A stretch of 58,341 bases of DNA from Deinococcus sp. Arct2-2 (GCF_004801315.1 NZ_SSNW01000026.1:1-58341); one strand, 5' to 3'; numbered from the stretch's first letter, positions 20,953 through 32,622 are shown. The notes: generated from the letters alone by a model not told the origin. Program-made: numbers and translations.

Positions 20953-22104
20953 GTGAGTGTGCCTGAATCTGCTCTGTCCAAAACCTCCAGTCCGGTGCGC
21001 CTCTCGCTGCCTTTGCTGGGTGCAGGTGCGGCGGCGTTCTTTACGCTGGGCATCATTCAGGCCATGTACGGCCCGGCTTTTTCGTTTTTTCAGGCCCGCT
21101 TCGGGGTAGATACGGCGGCAGTGGGCTGGATTGCCAGCGTGCATTTTTTGGGTTCGGCCCTCGCACCACCGCTGACCGGTGTGGCCCTGACCCGCTTTAG
21201 CCTGCGCCGCGTGGTAGTGGCAGGCCTCCTGATTCTGGCCGCAGGGGTAGGTTTGGTAGGCTTTGCGCCGCTGTGGAGTTTGGCCCTTGCCGGGGCGTTG
21301 GTGGGGGGCCTCGGCCTCGGCACCGTCAGCGCTTCTCTAAACGCCGCCTACGCCAGCGTGGGTACCCGCGCCGTGAATCTGGTCAATGCCGTGTTCGGGT
21401 TGGGCAGCATCGCCGCGCCGTTGGTGGTGGCGGGCTTGGCTCCACGCAGCTTGGCCCTGCCATTTTTGGTGGTGGCTGGCCTCTCGGCGCTGACATTGGG
21501 GCTGGTGCGGCTGTGGGGCATTCCCGCCATGCAGCCTGCCCCGGCACAGACGGCGGCGGCCCGGCCCGGTGTGCAGTTGGGGCTGTTCGCCTTCCTGATC
21601 GCGGCCTACGTGGGTCTAGAGGCCGGGTTCGGTGCTTGGCTGGCGCGGCATCTGGACGGCATCGGTCTGGCGGGTTCGGCGTTTATTCTCAGCGGATTCT
21701 GGGCGGGCCTGACGCTGGGGCGCATCATTACGGGCGCGGTAGGAGCGCGGGTGTCTCCGCCCCGGCTGGTGCTGGGCAGCGCCGTCTTCGTGACCCTGTG
21801 CGCGGTGGCGGCCACTCGGCCTGCACTGGCTCCGGCTTCATATCTACTGGCGGGCCTCGCGCTCGGCCCCATCTTCGGTACCACCCTCGCGTGGATGACC
21901 CGCACCCTGCCTGCCCGCCTGATCCCGTTCCTGTTGGTGGCCGGTTCGGCGGGCGGAATCCTGATGCCGATTTTGTTGGGCGTGCTGTATTCGCGCAGTG
22001 GCCCGGCGGCTGTGCCTGCGGCGTTGGCGGTGTTGGGCGTGGTCTTGGTGGTGCTGGTGGCCGCCACCGCCCGCCTGACCCGGCTGCGGCCTGCGGCTGT
22101 ATAA
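20953..22104 (+). CDS. MFS transporter
   Basis: A 383-residue major facilitator with about 12 hydrophobic helices. The N-half has [23 protein letters not shown] and a short cytoplasmic loop [12 protein letters not shown] at the A-motif position. Gly-rich helices such as [21 protein letters not shown] resemble sugar/metabolite or FucP-like transporters, but no substrate can be assigned. Several in-frame starts exist; GTG at 20953 is preferred because of the TAGGCT box, while GTG 20896 would add 19 unlike residues. Divergent from the 55-aa gene and followed by greA. Confidence 0.8.
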   Translation: MSVPESALSKTSSPVRLSLPLLGAGAAAFFTLGIIQAMYGPAFSFFQARFGVDTAAVGWIASVHFLGSALAPPLTGVALTRFSLRRVVVAGLLILAAGVGLVGFAPLWSLALAGALVGGLGLGTVSASLNAAYASVGTRAVNLVNAVFGLGSIAAPLVVAGLAPRSLALPFLVVAGLSALTLGLVRLWGIPAMQPAPAQTAAARPGVQLGLFAFLIAAYVGLEAGFGAWLARHLDGIGLAGSAFILSGFWAGLTLGRIITGAVGARVSPPRLVLGSAVFVTLCAVAATRPALAPASYLLAGLALGPIFGTTLAWMTRTLPARLIPFLLVAGSAGGILMPILLGVLYSRSGPAAVPAALAVLGVVLVVLVAATARLTRLRPAAV

Positions 22105-22300
22105 GGCGGCACAATTGGGTTCCTGACCCCCCACCTTTGCCTGAACCCCGCGTATATGACAGAATGCGCCCGGAATCCCAGTCAATCTGTCAGTCCCCGT
22201 ACTGGGGCAGGTTCATCCCACATCCATTCTTGCCGTGATTCTTTCCCGCAGTAGCGTATGCCACAGCAACGAAAGCAGCACGGCGCAACCGGAGGCAAGA

Positions 22301-22792
22301 GTGACGTCACAGGCAACCAAGCAAATCAGACTGACCCCCGAAGGCTTCGAACGCCTTCAGAAGACTCTGTTGCAGGAGCAAAACCGCCTTGCAGAAGCCA
22401 CGCGAATCTTGCAAGAGCAGATGGAAACCAGCGCCGACAACGAAGACACCGGCCTAGAAGACGCCAAGCGCGAAAAGATGAACATCGAAGCGCGAATAGA
22501 CGAACTTGAGGACACGCTGGGCCGCGCCACCATCATTGCAGAGCATGAAAATGAAGGCCGCGTGGAACTCGGCGCACTGGTGACGCTGGTCATCGACGCC
22601 ACCAAAAAAGAAATGCGCGTGCAAGTGGTCAGCGCCCCCGAAGCCGCCGTCTTGGGCGGAAGCCTGCCCCGCATCAGCGAAGACAGCCCGGTGGGCAAGG
22701 AACTGATGGGTCGCAAAAAAGGTGACGCCTTTGTGGTGAATCTGGACAACGGCAAGCAGATGAAGTACAAGGTGAAGGCTATCGACTATTGA
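22301..22792 (+). CDS. GreA/GreB-family transcription elongation factor
   Basis: A 163-residue protein with the Gre layout: an N-terminal antiparallel coiled coil (about 8-80; [20 protein letters not shown] and [14 protein letters not shown]) and a C-terminal FKBP-like domain (about 85-163; [30 protein letters not shown]). At the coiled-coil tip, [14 protein letters not shown] replaces the usual DLSENAEYDAAK, keeping acidic residues where GreA has the Asp/Glu pair for transcript cleavage. It therefore may be active, but a Gfh-type variant cannot be excluded. GTG at 22301 is chosen because GGAGG lies 5 nt upstream; the longer frame from 22235 adds unrelated residues. Confidence 0.8.
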   Translation: MTSQATKQIRLTPEGFERLQKTLLQEQNRLAEATRILQEQMETSADNEDTGLEDAKREKMNIEARIDELEDTLGRATIIAEHENEGRVELGALVTLVIDATKKEMRVQVVSAPEAAVLGGSLPRISEDSPVGKELMGRKKGDAFVVNLDNGKQMKYKVKAIDY

Positions 22793-22827
22793 AGTTTTGG
22801 GGTGTGGGACGGAGGTAGGGGCGTCTA

Positions 22828-22846
22828 GAGCATTTGTCATAATAAG
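22828..22846 (+). repeat. Left terminal inverted repeat of IS630 element
   Basis: GAGCATTTGTCATAATAAG, perfect complement of 23796-23814. Confidence 0.93.
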
Positions 22847-23792
22847 ACTGAGGGCTGAGCATGCTTGAACCAGCCGCGAATGTTGGTCGGTGTCACGGCT
22901 TCAAGGGCCTGAAAAATTGCTGGGATCAGCTCATCCACGACTCGCCATGCCCCTCGGCGCACTCTGGCTTTGACCTTGGAGAACAGCTGTTCAATGGGGT
23001 TGAAATCTGGGCTATAAGGGGGCAGATACAGCAAGGTGCAGCCGCAGCCTTCGATGAGCGTCCGGATGGACGCCCGATGATGTGACGAGAGATTGTCCAA
23101 GATCACCACCTGGCCTGGCACCAGCGTCGAACACAGCAATTCACGCACATACCATTCAAAGTTCACGCCGTTGACAGCGCCGTCCATGATCAGCGGGGCC
23201 ACCGGCCCCGCCAGCGTCACCGAACAGATCAAGGTGTAATTCTTTCCATGATTTCTGGGGATGATGCAAGGTGGCACGCTGATCACTTGGCGCGCGGGCA
23301 TAGCCCCTGGTCATGGCCGTGTGAAATCCACTTTCATCCAAGAACACCAGACGCTCGGGATGTCGCAGATGTGGCGCAAGGTCGTTCAGGAACTGCGTAC
23401 GCAGTTCCTGAACACGTTCACTGGCGACCACCGTTTTTTTTATGCGTGATGCCGTGCCGCGCAAAGACGCGGTCGGCGGTCTTAAAGCTGATCTTCAGGC
23501 CAGTGGCCTCTTCGAGCATGCGGGCATGCTCGACCAAGGTGGCGTCGGCGTGGTCGCCGAGTTGACGCAGCAGCTGGACTTCGTGTGTGCTGGTCACGCG
23601 GCGTGGACGTCCGGATGGTGTACGAACCTGACCCAGGCGGCCATCGTGCGCCAGCGTGAGATAGCGTTGCACAGTGGTGGGATGAACGCTGAATTGCTGC
23701 GCCGTTGCCGTCACTGACTGTCCACCCGTGACGGCCTGCACAATGCGTTCGCGGAGCTCTAGCGCATACCCTCGACTTCCGACAACCTTCAT
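22837..23792 (-). pseudogene. IS630-family transposase, split into three frames
   Basis: Read on the minus strand, the gene is interrupted twice. Frame A (23792-23418) has the helix-turn-helix region (GYALELRERIVQAVTGG, then QQFSVHPTTVQRYLTLA). Frame B has the first catalytic Asp in RLVFLDESGFHT. Frame C has the second Asp in VVILDNLSSHH and the Glu in FNPIEQLFSKVKARV. The A-to-B shift falls at eight consecutive A (23441-23434) and could be bridged by polymerase slippage, a mechanism used by some IS630 elements. The B-to-C shift falls in a four-C run near 23258-23262 and reads through only if one C is removed (HHP then RNHGKNYT), which looks like a true mutation. The element is therefore probably inactive without help in trans. 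Confidence 0.88.
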
Positions 23793-23795
23793 GGC

Positions 23796-23814
23796 CTTAT
23801 TATGACAAATGCTC
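23796..23814 (-). repeat. Right terminal inverted repeat of IS630 element
   Basis: CTTATTATGACAAATGCTC, perfect complement of 22828-22846. Confidence 0.93.
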
Positions 23815-23855
23815 TAAGGGTCTAAGAACTGCTTAAAACCCCTGTGCCAAGCTTT

Positions 23856-23932
23856 TCCCTCGCCTCTTGTGGGACTCGCAGAGCTACGCAGGAGAGAGGG
23901 CGCTGTGAAACAGCGGGAGAGGGGCCACCGGG
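23856..23932. repeat. GGGACTCGCAGAGCTACG repeat (family R3)
   Basis: Contains GGGACTCGCAGAGCTACGCAGGAG and a hairpin CGCTGTGAAACAGCG. The core GGACTCGCAGAGCTnCG recurs at 32998-33051. It lies in the lysS upstream region. Confidence 0.5.
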
Positions 23933-24056
23933 AAACCGTGCCTACCCAAAGCAAACCCCCCCAACCCAAACCCACTTCGTTTTCAGGCCAGAGGAGAGCG
24001 CCCAAGCTCAAGCCTCTGGCTTGTGCTCTTCCGGCCTGCCTCTTGCGGCCCCGCCT

Positions 24057-24062
24057 TATACT
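24057..24062 (+). promoter_or_regulatory. -10 box TATACT, leaderless start of lysS
   Basis: TATACT ends 7 nt before the ATG at 24070. Confidence 0.6.
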
Positions 24063-24069
24063 CACGGTT

Positions 24070-25635
24070 ATGTCAGAATTGCCCAACCCTAAACCCACTC
24101 AGCCTGAGGCTGTGCAGTCAAACCCCGCGCGGCCCAGCGGCCTGCACGAGCAGACCATCAGCCGCCTGAACAACCTAGACGCCCTGCGCGAAGCCGGTTT
24201 TGAGGCGTTTCCTTACAGCTACGCGCAAACGCACCACGCCGCCGATGTGTTGAAGGCGCACCCATCGGGCGAGGTGAGCGAGAAGTGGGAAGATGAAACC
24301 TACAGTTTGGCGGGCCGCGTGATGCAGTTTAGGCACATGGGCGGCGCGGCTTTTGCCGACGTGCAGGATGAAAGCGGCACCTTGCAAGTCTACTTTGGCA
24401 AGAAGACCACCGAAGAGTTTGCAGCCACCAAAAAGATTGATTTGGGCGACATCATCGGCGTGCGCGGCTTTCCGTTCGTGACCAAAACTGGGCAAGTGAC
24501 GCTGGACGCACAGGCGTGGCAACCGTTGGTGAAGAGCCTGCACCCGTTGCCCAGCAAGTTCTACGGTCTGCAAGACGAAGAACTACGTGCCCGCCGCCGT
24601 TACGTCGACCTCATGATCAATCCGGAAAGCCGCGAAGTGTACCGCACCCGCTCGCGCATCGTGCGGGCTATTCGGCACTTCCTAGACGATCAGAACTTTA
24701 TGGAAGTAGAAGGGCCGACGCTGCAAGTGGTGGCGGGCGGGACGGAAGCTAAGCCGTTTAAAACCTTCCACAACGCGCTCGGTCACGAGTTCTCCATGCG
24801 GATCAGTCTAGAGTTGTATCTCAAGCGCCTGTTGGTGGGCGGTTTCGAGCGCGTGTATGAGATTGGGCGCAACTACCGCAACGAGGGCATAGACCGCACC
24901 CATAACCCTGAATTTACGATGTTGGAAGCCTACTTTGCTTACGGCGACTACGAAGACATGATGAAATTGGTGGAAACCATGTTGCACGGCCTAGTCATGG
25001 AGCTTCGCGGCACGCCTGTCATCGAATATCAGGGCAAAACCGTCGATTTCAGCCTGCCTTTTAAGCGCCTAGATTTTGTGACAGCCCTCACCGAAGCAGC
25101 ACACCTAGACTTCGATCCGCTGGATTTGGTCAAATTACGTGAGTGGAGCGATGCCAAGCACCCGGAGTTCCGGAAAGTGCCTGATTATAAGTTGCTGGAC
25201 AAATTGGGCGGCGAGTACGTCGAACCGGACTTGATCAACCCCACGTTCCTGACCAATATGCCGCTGGTCATCAGCCCACTCGTCAAGGCCCACCGCGAGC
25301 GCCCCGGCCTCGCAGAACGCGCCGACTTGTACGTGGCCGGATTCGAGTTGGCCCCCATTTACTCGGAACTGAACGACGCCCTCGACCAACGCGCCCGCTT
25401 TGAAGCCCAGACCGCCCGCCGCGACGCTGGCGACGACGAGGCCCACGAGCAGGACGAGGATTTCTTGCTGGCGCTGGAATACGGGATGCCGCCCACTGCG
25501 GGCATGGGCATGGGCATAGACCGCCTGACCATGCTGCTCACAGACCGCGACTCTATCCGCGACGTGTTGCTATTCCCGTTGCTGCGGCCAGAAGCTCCGG
25601 GCGGGGCGGTACAGGCAGAGCAGACCGAGGAATAG
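24070..25635 (+). CDS. lysS: Lysyl-tRNA synthetase, class II
   Basis: A 521-residue class II LysRS charging tRNA-Lys. The N-terminal anticodon-binding OB fold spans about 60-170 ([23 protein letters not shown]). The catalytic domain has motif 1 around [17 protein letters not shown], motif 2 [21 protein letters not shown] (about 262-282) and motif 3 [15 protein letters not shown] (about 478-492). ATG at 24070 follows a TATACT box by 7 nt; the 67 extra residues of the longer frame overlap repeat sequence and are unrelated to LysRS. Full length. Confidence 0.95.
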   Translation: MSELPNPKPTQPEAVQSNPARPSGLHEQTISRLNNLDALREAGFEAFPYSYAQTHHAADVLKAHPSGEVSEKWEDETYSLAGRVMQFRHMGGAAFADVQDESGTLQVYFGKKTTEEFAATKKIDLGDIIGVRGFPFVTKTGQVTLDAQAWQPLVKSLHPLPSKFYGLQDEELRARRRYVDLMINPESREVYRTRSRIVRAIRHFLDDQNFMEVEGPTLQVVAGGTEAKPFKTFHNALGHEFSMRISLELYLKRLLVGGFERVYEIGRNYRNEGIDRTHNPEFTMLEAYFAYGDYEDMMKLVETMLHGLVMELRGTPVIEYQGKTVDFSLPFKRLDFVTALTEAAHLDFDPLDLVKLREWSDAKHPEFRKVPDYKLLDKLGGEYVEPDLINPTFLTNMPLVISPLVKAHRERPGLAERADLYVAGFELAPIYSELNDALDQRARFEAQTARRDAGDDEAHEQDEDFLLALEYGMPPTAGMGMGIDRLTMLLTDRDSIRDVLLFPLLRPEAPGGAVQAEQTEE

Positions 25636-25668
25636 AGGGTTTTACAGTATCCAGCTCACGTCTACTAC

Positions 25669-25767
25669 GGGTTCGGACAAGTTTTGGTTGGGAGGGGGGA
25701 ACGGGTAAGGCGTCCTAGGCGACGTTTCTCGCTGCCATAATGTTCTTCGGTAAAAACTGTCCGAACC
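25669..25767. repeat. MITE-like element with terminal inverted repeats
   Basis: GGTTCGGACAAGTTTT at the left and AAAACTGTCCGAACC at the right are inverted copies differing by one extra base, about 99 bp end to end, with no coding capacity. A centre containing CCTAGG also has dyad symmetry. Size and structure suit a non-autonomous transposon remnant; no clear target duplication was seen. Confidence 0.5.
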
Positions 25768-25914
25768 ATTGTTTGTGCGGAGTCCGTCTAATTCCATCCT
25801 AATCTGAACCCCACAACTTACGGCTCTATCTCTCGGAATCTACATCTTTTCCCAGCCGCTCTACTTAAATTGAAACACCAAATTGTGATGCTCTCAATTG
25901 GCATCTAACAAAAT

Positions 25915-25944
25915 TTGACCGGAATTGAATACCCGGTCATTTTT
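25915..25944 (+). terminator. Intrinsic terminator-like hairpin
   Basis: TGACCGG (25916-25922) pairs with CCGGTCA (25933-25939), directly followed by TTTTT. It is 280 nt after lysS and ahead of the ROK gene. Confidence 0.5.
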
Positions 25945-26225
25945 GTTATCTGGAAACCTGTTCCACTTCATGAAGGCGTCAATATTGTTAAGTTTCTTAC
26001 GTAGTAGGGGTAAACTGCGGCTGTAACCGGTTTAATTAATTCGTTCATTTGACAAACCAAATATTGAAGATGCAAGATAGCTTCATTCCAGATTCATCCA
26101 CTCCTGCGCTTTGCAGGAAACCCGCTGCCCTTCCTCTGCTGCCGAAGCTGAGCCTCACCCCGCTTTTCCTGACGCCTGCTGCGGCTGCGCGTTTCCTTCT
26201 CCTGTGATTCAAACGGAGTTTTTGA

Positions 26226-27650
26226 ATGTCTGACCCTGTTCACGCCACCCTTGATCTTGCGGCTATCCGCGCACAGCACACGTTGCTGCTGCTGGGATTG
26301 CTGTGGCAGGGCGAGCGGGCGCGGGTAGACATTGCGCGTGAACTGGGCCTGTCGCGTAGCGCGATCAGCTCTATGGTCAGCGAACTGATGGCGGTGGGGT
26401 TGGTGCAGGAAGTGGGCACACGCGGGTCGGGCACGGCGGGGCGGCGGGCAACCTTGCTGGCCCTGAATGACCGCGCCGCCTACCTGCTGGCCGTTGACCT
26501 CGGCAAAAGCCACGCCCGCGTCGATTTGCTGGATTTGCGCTGCCGCACGTTGGCGACCCGGCATGTGCCGCACGATATTCAGAGTGGCCCCGCCGCTACC
26601 TGTGCGCTGCTGGCAAGTCTCAGCGCCGCCGTAATGGGAGACGCCGGAATTACCCGCGCTGCTGTGGCTCTGGCGGGTGTAGGCGTGCCTGGCCCGGTAG
26701 ACCAAAGTACCGGCCAGATGGTGCAGCCCCCCAATATGCACGGCTGGGACGGCGAAAACGTGCGGGCCAGATTGGAAGGAACGTTGGGCGTAGGCGTGCA
26801 AGTCGATAACGACGCCAACTTGGGTGCGTTGGCCGAAGCCCGCTTTGGGGCGCACCGGGGAGCCGTCGACCTGATTTACGTAAAGGTGGCGACTGGCATT
26901 GGTGCAGGCGTGCTGCTGGGCGGGCGCTTGCACCGGGGGGTGCGGGGCGGCGCGGGCGAAATTGGGCACATCAGTATCAATGAGCAGGAACCGCACAACC
27001 GCAAACAACCCCATCACCCGGAGAGTCGCGGCGACCTAGAGAGCTACGCTGCCGCACAAGTCGTAGTGGCTTTGGCCGCCAGTTTGCGGGCTGAGGGAAC
27101 GCCCACCACCTTGCCCGATCCTGCCACGCTGTCCGACCTGTTGGCCCACGCCAACACCGATCCGTTGGCCCGCGCTGTCTGGGAGGACTGCGGGCATCAT
27201 CTGGGCGTGGCCGTCAGTACGGCGCTCAACCTCTTCAACCCCGAAGCGGTGGTGATCGGTGGGCGCTTGTCTCAGGCCGGAGAAGTGTTTCTGAATGCCG
27301 TGCAGCGCAGCGCCCTGAGCCGTACTATGCGGATCAATGCCGAGCGCACCCGCATAGAACTCAGCACGCTGGGCAGTGAGGCGGGCGTGCTGGGGGCCGG
27401 AGCGATGCTGCTCGATCACCTGTTTACGCCGCAGGGATTGCGCCACCTTTACGCAATCTCCGCTTATACGTTGGCTCAGAGTACAGCTCGTGCTGCGGCC
27501 CAACATGCGGCTCACACTGCCGCGCATCCGGCCCCGAATGTGCCAGACCCCAGTTCTCCATTGTCCGTCGCCACTGCCGCGAGCCGCGCTCCCCCAGAGG
27601 TTCGTGCAGACGCCCATCCCGTGTCCCGCGCTCCACCCGGTCAACTTTGA
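26226..27650 (+). CDS. ROK-family transcriptional regulator
   Basis: A 474-residue NagC/XylR-like repressor. The N-terminal winged helix (about 17-70; [27 protein letters not shown]) is followed by the sugar-kinase-like ROK domain ([70 protein letters not shown]). After GEIGHI, where ROK proteins usually have CxCGxxGCxE, this protein has a Cys-free [18 protein letters not shown], so the structural zinc is probably absent. The last 75 residues are low-complexity Ala/Pro/His, unlike the family. GGAG precedes the ATG. It should sense a sugar and control the ABC genes downstream, inferred from position. Confidence 0.88.
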   Translation: MSDPVHATLDLAAIRAQHTLLLLGLLWQGERARVDIARELGLSRSAISSMVSELMAVGLVQEVGTRGSGTAGRRATLLALNDRAAYLLAVDLGKSHARVDLLDLRCRTLATRHVPHDIQSGPAATCALLASLSAAVMGDAGITRAAVALAGVGVPGPVDQSTGQMVQPPNMHGWDGENVRARLEGTLGVGVQVDNDANLGALAEARFGAHRGAVDLIYVKVATGIGAGVLLGGRLHRGVRGGAGEIGHISINEQEPHNRKQPHHPESRGDLESYAAAQVVVALAASLRAEGTPTTLPDPATLSDLLAHANTDPLARAVWEDCGHHLGVAVSTALNLFNPEAVVIGGRLSQAGEVFLNAVQRSALSRTMRINAERTRIELSTLGSEAGVLGAGAMLLDHLFTPQGLRHLYAISAYTLAQSTARAAAQHAAHTAAHPAPNVPDPSSPLSVATAASRAPPEVRADAHPVSRAPPGQL

Positions 27651-27706
27651 CCTGTCCAAACCGTCCGCTCTACTCCGCCACTTCTGTTCCTTCTGGAGGA
27701 ATCTAC

Positions 27707-28957
27707 ATGAGTAAAGTTCAGTTCAAGAAAGCCCTGCTCGTTGCCGCCGCCCTCGCCGTCACCACCTCCGCCGCTGCTGCGGGCAAACTGGAAATCTTTT
27801 CGTGGTGGTCGGGCGATGAAGGCCCCGCCCTCGAAGCCCTCGTGAAGCTGTACAAGCAGAAGTACCCCGCCGTGGCCGTAGACAACGCCACCGTGTCGGG
27901 CGGCGCAGGCACCAACGCCAAAGCCGTGCTGAAGACCCGCATGCTGGGCGGCACGCCCCCCGATTCTTTTCAAGCCCACGCCGGACAAGAACTGATCGGC
28001 ACCTGGGTGGTCGCCAACCGCATGGAAGACCTGAGCGCTCTGTTCAAGTCCGAGGGCTGGGACAAGGCGTTCCCCAAAGACCTGACGGCCCTGATTTCCA
28101 GCAAAGGCGGAATCTGGAGCGTACCTGTCAACGTTCACCGCAGCAACGTGATGTGGTACAACCCCGCCAAACTGAAGCAGTGGGGTGTCACGGTGCCCAA
28201 GACTTGGCCCGAATTCATCACGACCTGCGCCACGCTGAAGCGTAAGGGCGTGGCCGCGCCGCTGGTCATGGGCGAAAACTGGACTCAGCAGCACCTCTGG
28301 GAAAGCGTCATGATCGGCACGCTGGGCGCTCAAGGTTGGCAAGACCTGTTCAGCGGCAAGATCAAGTTCACCGATCCCCGCGTGGTCGGAGCCTTCACTA
28401 CCTACGGCAAAGTCATGGACTGCGCCAACAAAGACGCCAGCGGCCTGAGCTGGCAGCAGGCCAGTGACCGCATCGTAGACGGCACGAGCGCTTTCAACAT
28501 CATGGGTGACTGGGCCGCCGGATACTTCACCACCACCAAGAAACTGGCCCCCGGTACGGGCTTCGGCTGGGCCACTTCTCCCGGCACCAGCAAGGTGTTC
28601 GTGATGCTGGCCGATTCCTTTGGCCTTCCTAAGGGTGCCAAGAACCGCGCCGAAGCCACCAACTGGCTGAAAGTGCTGGGCAGCAAGGCCGGACAAGACG
28701 CCTTCAACCCCCTGAAAGGCAGCATCGCCGCCCGAATCGACAGCGACCTGAGCAAGTACAACACCTACTCCAAGAGCGCCGCCACCGACTGGAAGAACAG
28801 CAAGATCGTGGGCAGCATGGTTCACGGAGCCGTCGCACCCGAAAGCTTCACCAGCGCCTTCGGAGCCATCATCGACCAGTTCGCCGCCACCAAGAACAGC
28901 GCCGGAGCCGCCGCCGCCGCCCAGCAGTTGGCCGTGAAGGCCGGATTCAGCAAGTAA
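27707..28957 (+). CDS. Sugar ABC transporter, substrate-binding protein (glucose-type)
   Basis: A 416-residue family 1 binding protein. The signal peptide (about 8-26, [17 protein letters not shown]) leads to a mature [19 protein letters not shown]. Conserved binding segments include [23 protein letters not shown] and a [10 protein letters not shown] region. It strongly recalls the Thermus/Deinococcus glucose/mannose-type binding proteins. The ATG at 27707 has TGGAGGAA 6 nt upstream and is preferred over the longer frame. It is followed by two permease genes; an R2 palindrome fills the gap to the first, as in operons where the binding protein is made in excess. Confidence 0.9.
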   Translation: MSKVQFKKALLVAAALAVTTSAAAAGKLEIFSWWSGDEGPALEALVKLYKQKYPAVAVDNATVSGGAGTNAKAVLKTRMLGGTPPDSFQAHAGQELIGTWVVANRMEDLSALFKSEGWDKAFPKDLTALISSKGGIWSVPVNVHRSNVMWYNPAKLKQWGVTVPKTWPEFITTCATLKRKGVAAPLVMGENWTQQHLWESVMIGTLGAQGWQDLFSGKIKFTDPRVVGAFTTYGKVMDCANKDASGLSWQQASDRIVDGTSAFNIMGDWAAGYFTTTKKLAPGTGFGWATSPGTSKVFVMLADSFGLPKGAKNRAEATNWLKVLGSKAGQDAFNPLKGSIAARIDSDLSKYNTYSKSAATDWKNSKIVGSMVHGAVAPESFTSAFGAIIDQFAATKNSAGAAAAAQQLAVKAGFSK

Positions 28958-28963
28958 GAACCC

Positions 28964-29058
28964 TGAACGTGGGGGGTGGAGCGTGGATCGTGGTGTTCAC
29001 GGTTCGCTCTCTCCCCCCACTTTTTCGTTTTCTCTGTTTCCCACGTTCAAAGCTCCAC
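28964..29058. repeat. GTGGAACGTGG palindromic repeat (family R2)
   Basis: Contains GAACGTGGG...GTGGAGCGTGGATCGTGG on the left and CCCACGTTC...GCTCCACG on the right, forming an imperfect long stem between two cotranscribed genes. Likely role is mRNA 3'-end protection or partial termination after the binding-protein gene. Confidence 0.65.
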
Positions 29059-29078
29059 GTCCCCAAGGAGGCCACATT

Positions 29079-30200
29079 TTGAAAGGCCTGACCAAAGACC
29101 GCCTCTGGGCCATTGCCGTCCTGACCCCCAGTTTGCTGCTGCTGGGTATTTTCGTTTACGGCTTTATTGCCCGCACCGTGTACGTCAGCTTCACCGACTG
29201 GGGCAACGACCCCGCGCAGGCGCTCGCGCTCAATCCCATCATCAAGTGGGTAGGATTCGCCAACTATCAGGAACTCTTTACCGGATTCCTGCAAGGCCGC
29301 TTCCGGCAAGAGATGGTCAGCACCATCTTCTTCACCGTGTTTTTTATTTTGGGTTGCTTGGGCCTCGGCTTAGGGTTGGCCCTCGCGCTTGACCGCAATC
29401 CCAAGGGTGAGGCGCTGTGGCGCACCATTTTCCTCTTCCCCATGAGTCTCAGCTTTATCGTCACGGGCACCATTTGGCGCTGGATGCTGCAACCTCAGGG
29501 CGGCGTGAATCAGTTCCCAACGGCGGTGGGCGCACCGGCCAGCACCTTCGGCTGGCTCAGCAGCACCGATTCCATCTGGAAATTCGATTGGAATCTGCTT
29601 CCGATCATCACGGCAGTCGTCGTCGCCATCGTGATGGGTGTGCTTGCCTACCGCGCTTTTGCCAGCGGCCAACGCACCCGTACCATCGTGGCCGGGGCCA
29701 GCGCCGCCGTGCTGCTGCTGTGGGCCATCTTCATCGCCCCTAACCTCAAGATGCTGCCCGCGCCCGAACTCCACGGCTTCAACCTTGCGCTGATCGGCAT
29801 TATCATTGCGGCGGTGTGGCAAATGAGCGGCTACACGATGGCGCTGTATCTGGCCGGATTGCGCGGCATTCCAGAAGAACTGCGCGAGGCGGCCCGCGTG
29901 GACGGCGCAAACGAAATCGACATGTACCGCCGCGTCGTGTTCCCCTTGCTGTCCCCCATCACCCTGAGTGCCATGATTATTCTGGGCCACATCAGCCTCA
30001 AGATTTTTGATCTGGTGTACGCGATGGCTGGCCCCGACAACACCTTTGCCAGCGTTCCGGCGCTGAACATGTACCTGACCAGCTTCCGCCAAAACCAGTT
30101 TGCGCTGGGCGCGGCCATCGGCACCATTTTGCTGATCTTGGTGGCCTTTATTATCGTGCCGTACCTGTCGTCCCAGTTCCGCACCGAGGAAAGTCACTGA
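29079..30200 (+). CDS. Sugar ABC transporter permease 1 (MalF-like)
   Basis: A 373-residue permease starting with TTG at 29079, chosen because AAGGAGG lies 5-6 nt upstream and the first residues [14 protein letters not shown] lead into helix 1. The EAA loop ([31 protein letters not shown], about 275-305) contacts the ATPase. Between helices 3 and 5 there is an insert of about 90 residues (about 145-235) with an added pair of membrane segments ([22 protein letters not shown], then [12 protein letters not shown]). MalF-like proteins are normally about 290-300 residues, so the insert makes this copy unusually long. Its stop overlaps the next start (TGATG). Confidence 0.9.
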   Translation: MKGLTKDRLWAIAVLTPSLLLLGIFVYGFIARTVYVSFTDWGNDPAQALALNPIIKWVGFANYQELFTGFLQGRFRQEMVSTIFFTVFFILGCLGLGLGLALALDRNPKGEALWRTIFLFPMSLSFIVTGTIWRWMLQPQGGVNQFPTAVGAPASTFGWLSSTDSIWKFDWNLLPIITAVVVAIVMGVLAYRAFASGQRTRTIVAGASAAVLLLWAIFIAPNLKMLPAPELHGFNLALIGIIIAAVWQMSGYTMALYLAGLRGIPEELREAARVDGANEIDMYRRVVFPLLSPITLSAMIILGHISLKIFDLVYAMAGPDNTFASVPALNMYLTSFRQNQFALGAAIGTILLILVAFIIVPYLSSQFRTEESH

Positions 30201-31069
30201 TGACCACCAGCATTCCTACGGCGGCCACCGCCAAACCGCCTGCCACTGCGCCCCGCAAAAGCATCGGGCGGCCCGGCCTGTACATCGTTCTCATCGTCGC
30301 CGCGCTGTTTTTCCTGTTGCCCATTTATCTGCTGTTCGCCACCGCACTCAAGTCGCCCGACGCGATTAATTTGGCGACCACTTGGCGCTGGCCCGCCGCC
30401 CTCAACTGGGCCAGCTTCTCCGAGGCGTGGGCCAAAATCGGCGGCAACCTTGGCAACAGCCTGTTCTTGGCCGTCGTTGCCACCCTGCTGGCCGCCATGA
30501 TGGGCAGCCTCAACGGGTACGCCCTCGCCAAATGGAAATTTAAGGGCGCGAATACCGTCTTCGCCCTGATGCTGTTCGGTATGTTCATTCCGTATCAGGC
30601 CGTGCTGATTCCGCTGTTCCAGTTCATCAAGGCGTTGGGGCTGTACGGCACGATTTGGGGCCTGATTTTGGCGCACGTCGTGTACGGCCTGCCCATCACC
30701 ACCCTGATTTTCCGCAACTTCTACGCCGATGTGCCCGACGCTCTCGTCGAAGCCGCCACCATCGACGGCGCGGGCTTCTGGCAAATCTACCGCCGCGTCA
30801 TCTTCCCGATCAGCATTCCGGGTTTCGTGGTGGTCATCATCTGGGAATTCACGCAAGTCTGGAACGAATTCCTGTTTGCCGCCACGCTCACCAACACCGA
30901 CGCCCAACCCGTCACCTACGCCTTGTCCCAGTTGTCGGGCGGGCAGGCGGTGTCGTGGAATCTGCCTATGGCAGGCGCAATTCTGGCCGCGCTGCCTACG
31001 CTGCTGGTCTACATCCTGCTGGGCCGCTACTTCGTGCGCGGTCTGCTGGCCGGAAGTGTGAAGGGCTAG
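30200..31069 (+). CDS. Sugar ABC transporter permease 2 (MalG-like)
   Basis: A 289-residue inner-membrane permease with six helices and a Pro/Ala-rich N-terminal tail. The EAA loop ([27 protein letters not shown], about 177-203) is intact. It is translationally coupled to permease 1 by a TGATG overlap and forms the channel with it. No ATPase gene follows, so a shared MalK/MsiK-type ATPase encoded elsewhere presumably energises the system. A strong terminator closes the operon. Confidence 0.92.
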   Translation: MTTSIPTAATAKPPATAPRKSIGRPGLYIVLIVAALFFLLPIYLLFATALKSPDAINLATTWRWPAALNWASFSEAWAKIGGNLGNSLFLAVVATLLAAMMGSLNGYALAKWKFKGANTVFALMLFGMFIPYQAVLIPLFQFIKALGLYGTIWGLILAHVVYGLPITTLIFRNFYADVPDALVEAATIDGAGFWQIYRRVIFPISIPGFVVVIIWEFTQVWNEFLFAATLTNTDAQPVTYALSQLSGGQAVSWNLPMAGAILAALPTLLVYILLGRYFVRGLLAGSVKG

Positions 31070-31090
31070 AGTTTTGTAGATTCTGAAATG

Positions 31091-31128
31091 AAGAAGGCCA
31101 GAGCGTTAGCATGCGCTCTGGCCTTCTT
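31091..31128 (+). terminator. Operon terminator after sugar permeases
   Basis: AAGAAGGCCAGAGCG and CGCTCTGGCCTTCTT form a perfect 15-bp stem around an 8-nt loop, 22 nt after the permease stop. Confidence 0.85.
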
Positions 31129-31242
31129 GATTGTTGGAAGTATGGGTTGCGTTGAGTGAGGGTCACTGGCTTTGGGCCGAGCTGTCAATCTTTCCTTTGA
31201 CCCTCAGATCTCTTGCCCATATCCCACGCTCCACAACCCTAT

Positions 31243-32622
<1,380 letters not shown>

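Larger units (their letters stand above)
22828..23814 (-). mobile_element. IS630-family insertion sequence, complete ends
   Basis: A 987-bp element bounded by perfect 19-bp inverted repeats starting GAGCATTTGTCATAATAAG and flanked on both sides by TA (22826-22827 and 23815-23816), the target duplication of IS630/Tc1-mariner elements. The transposase gene on the minus strand fills it. Joining the two flanks through one TA rebuilds GTCTAAGGGTCTAAG, matching the short repeat seen near 2459 and 10541. Confidence 0.93.
25636..26225. other. Long AT-rich intergenic region before ROK operon
   Basis: About 590 bp without a credible gene and markedly AT-rich from about 25780 to 26090, unlike its surroundings. 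It contains a MITE-like inverted repeat (25669-25767), a hairpin with a T-run (25915-25944), the palindromes AACCGGTT (26025-26032) and TTAATTAA, and a TTGACA (26049-26054) without an obvious -10 partner. It probably carries the regulated promoter and operator of the ROK/sugar transporter genes. Confidence 0.5.
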
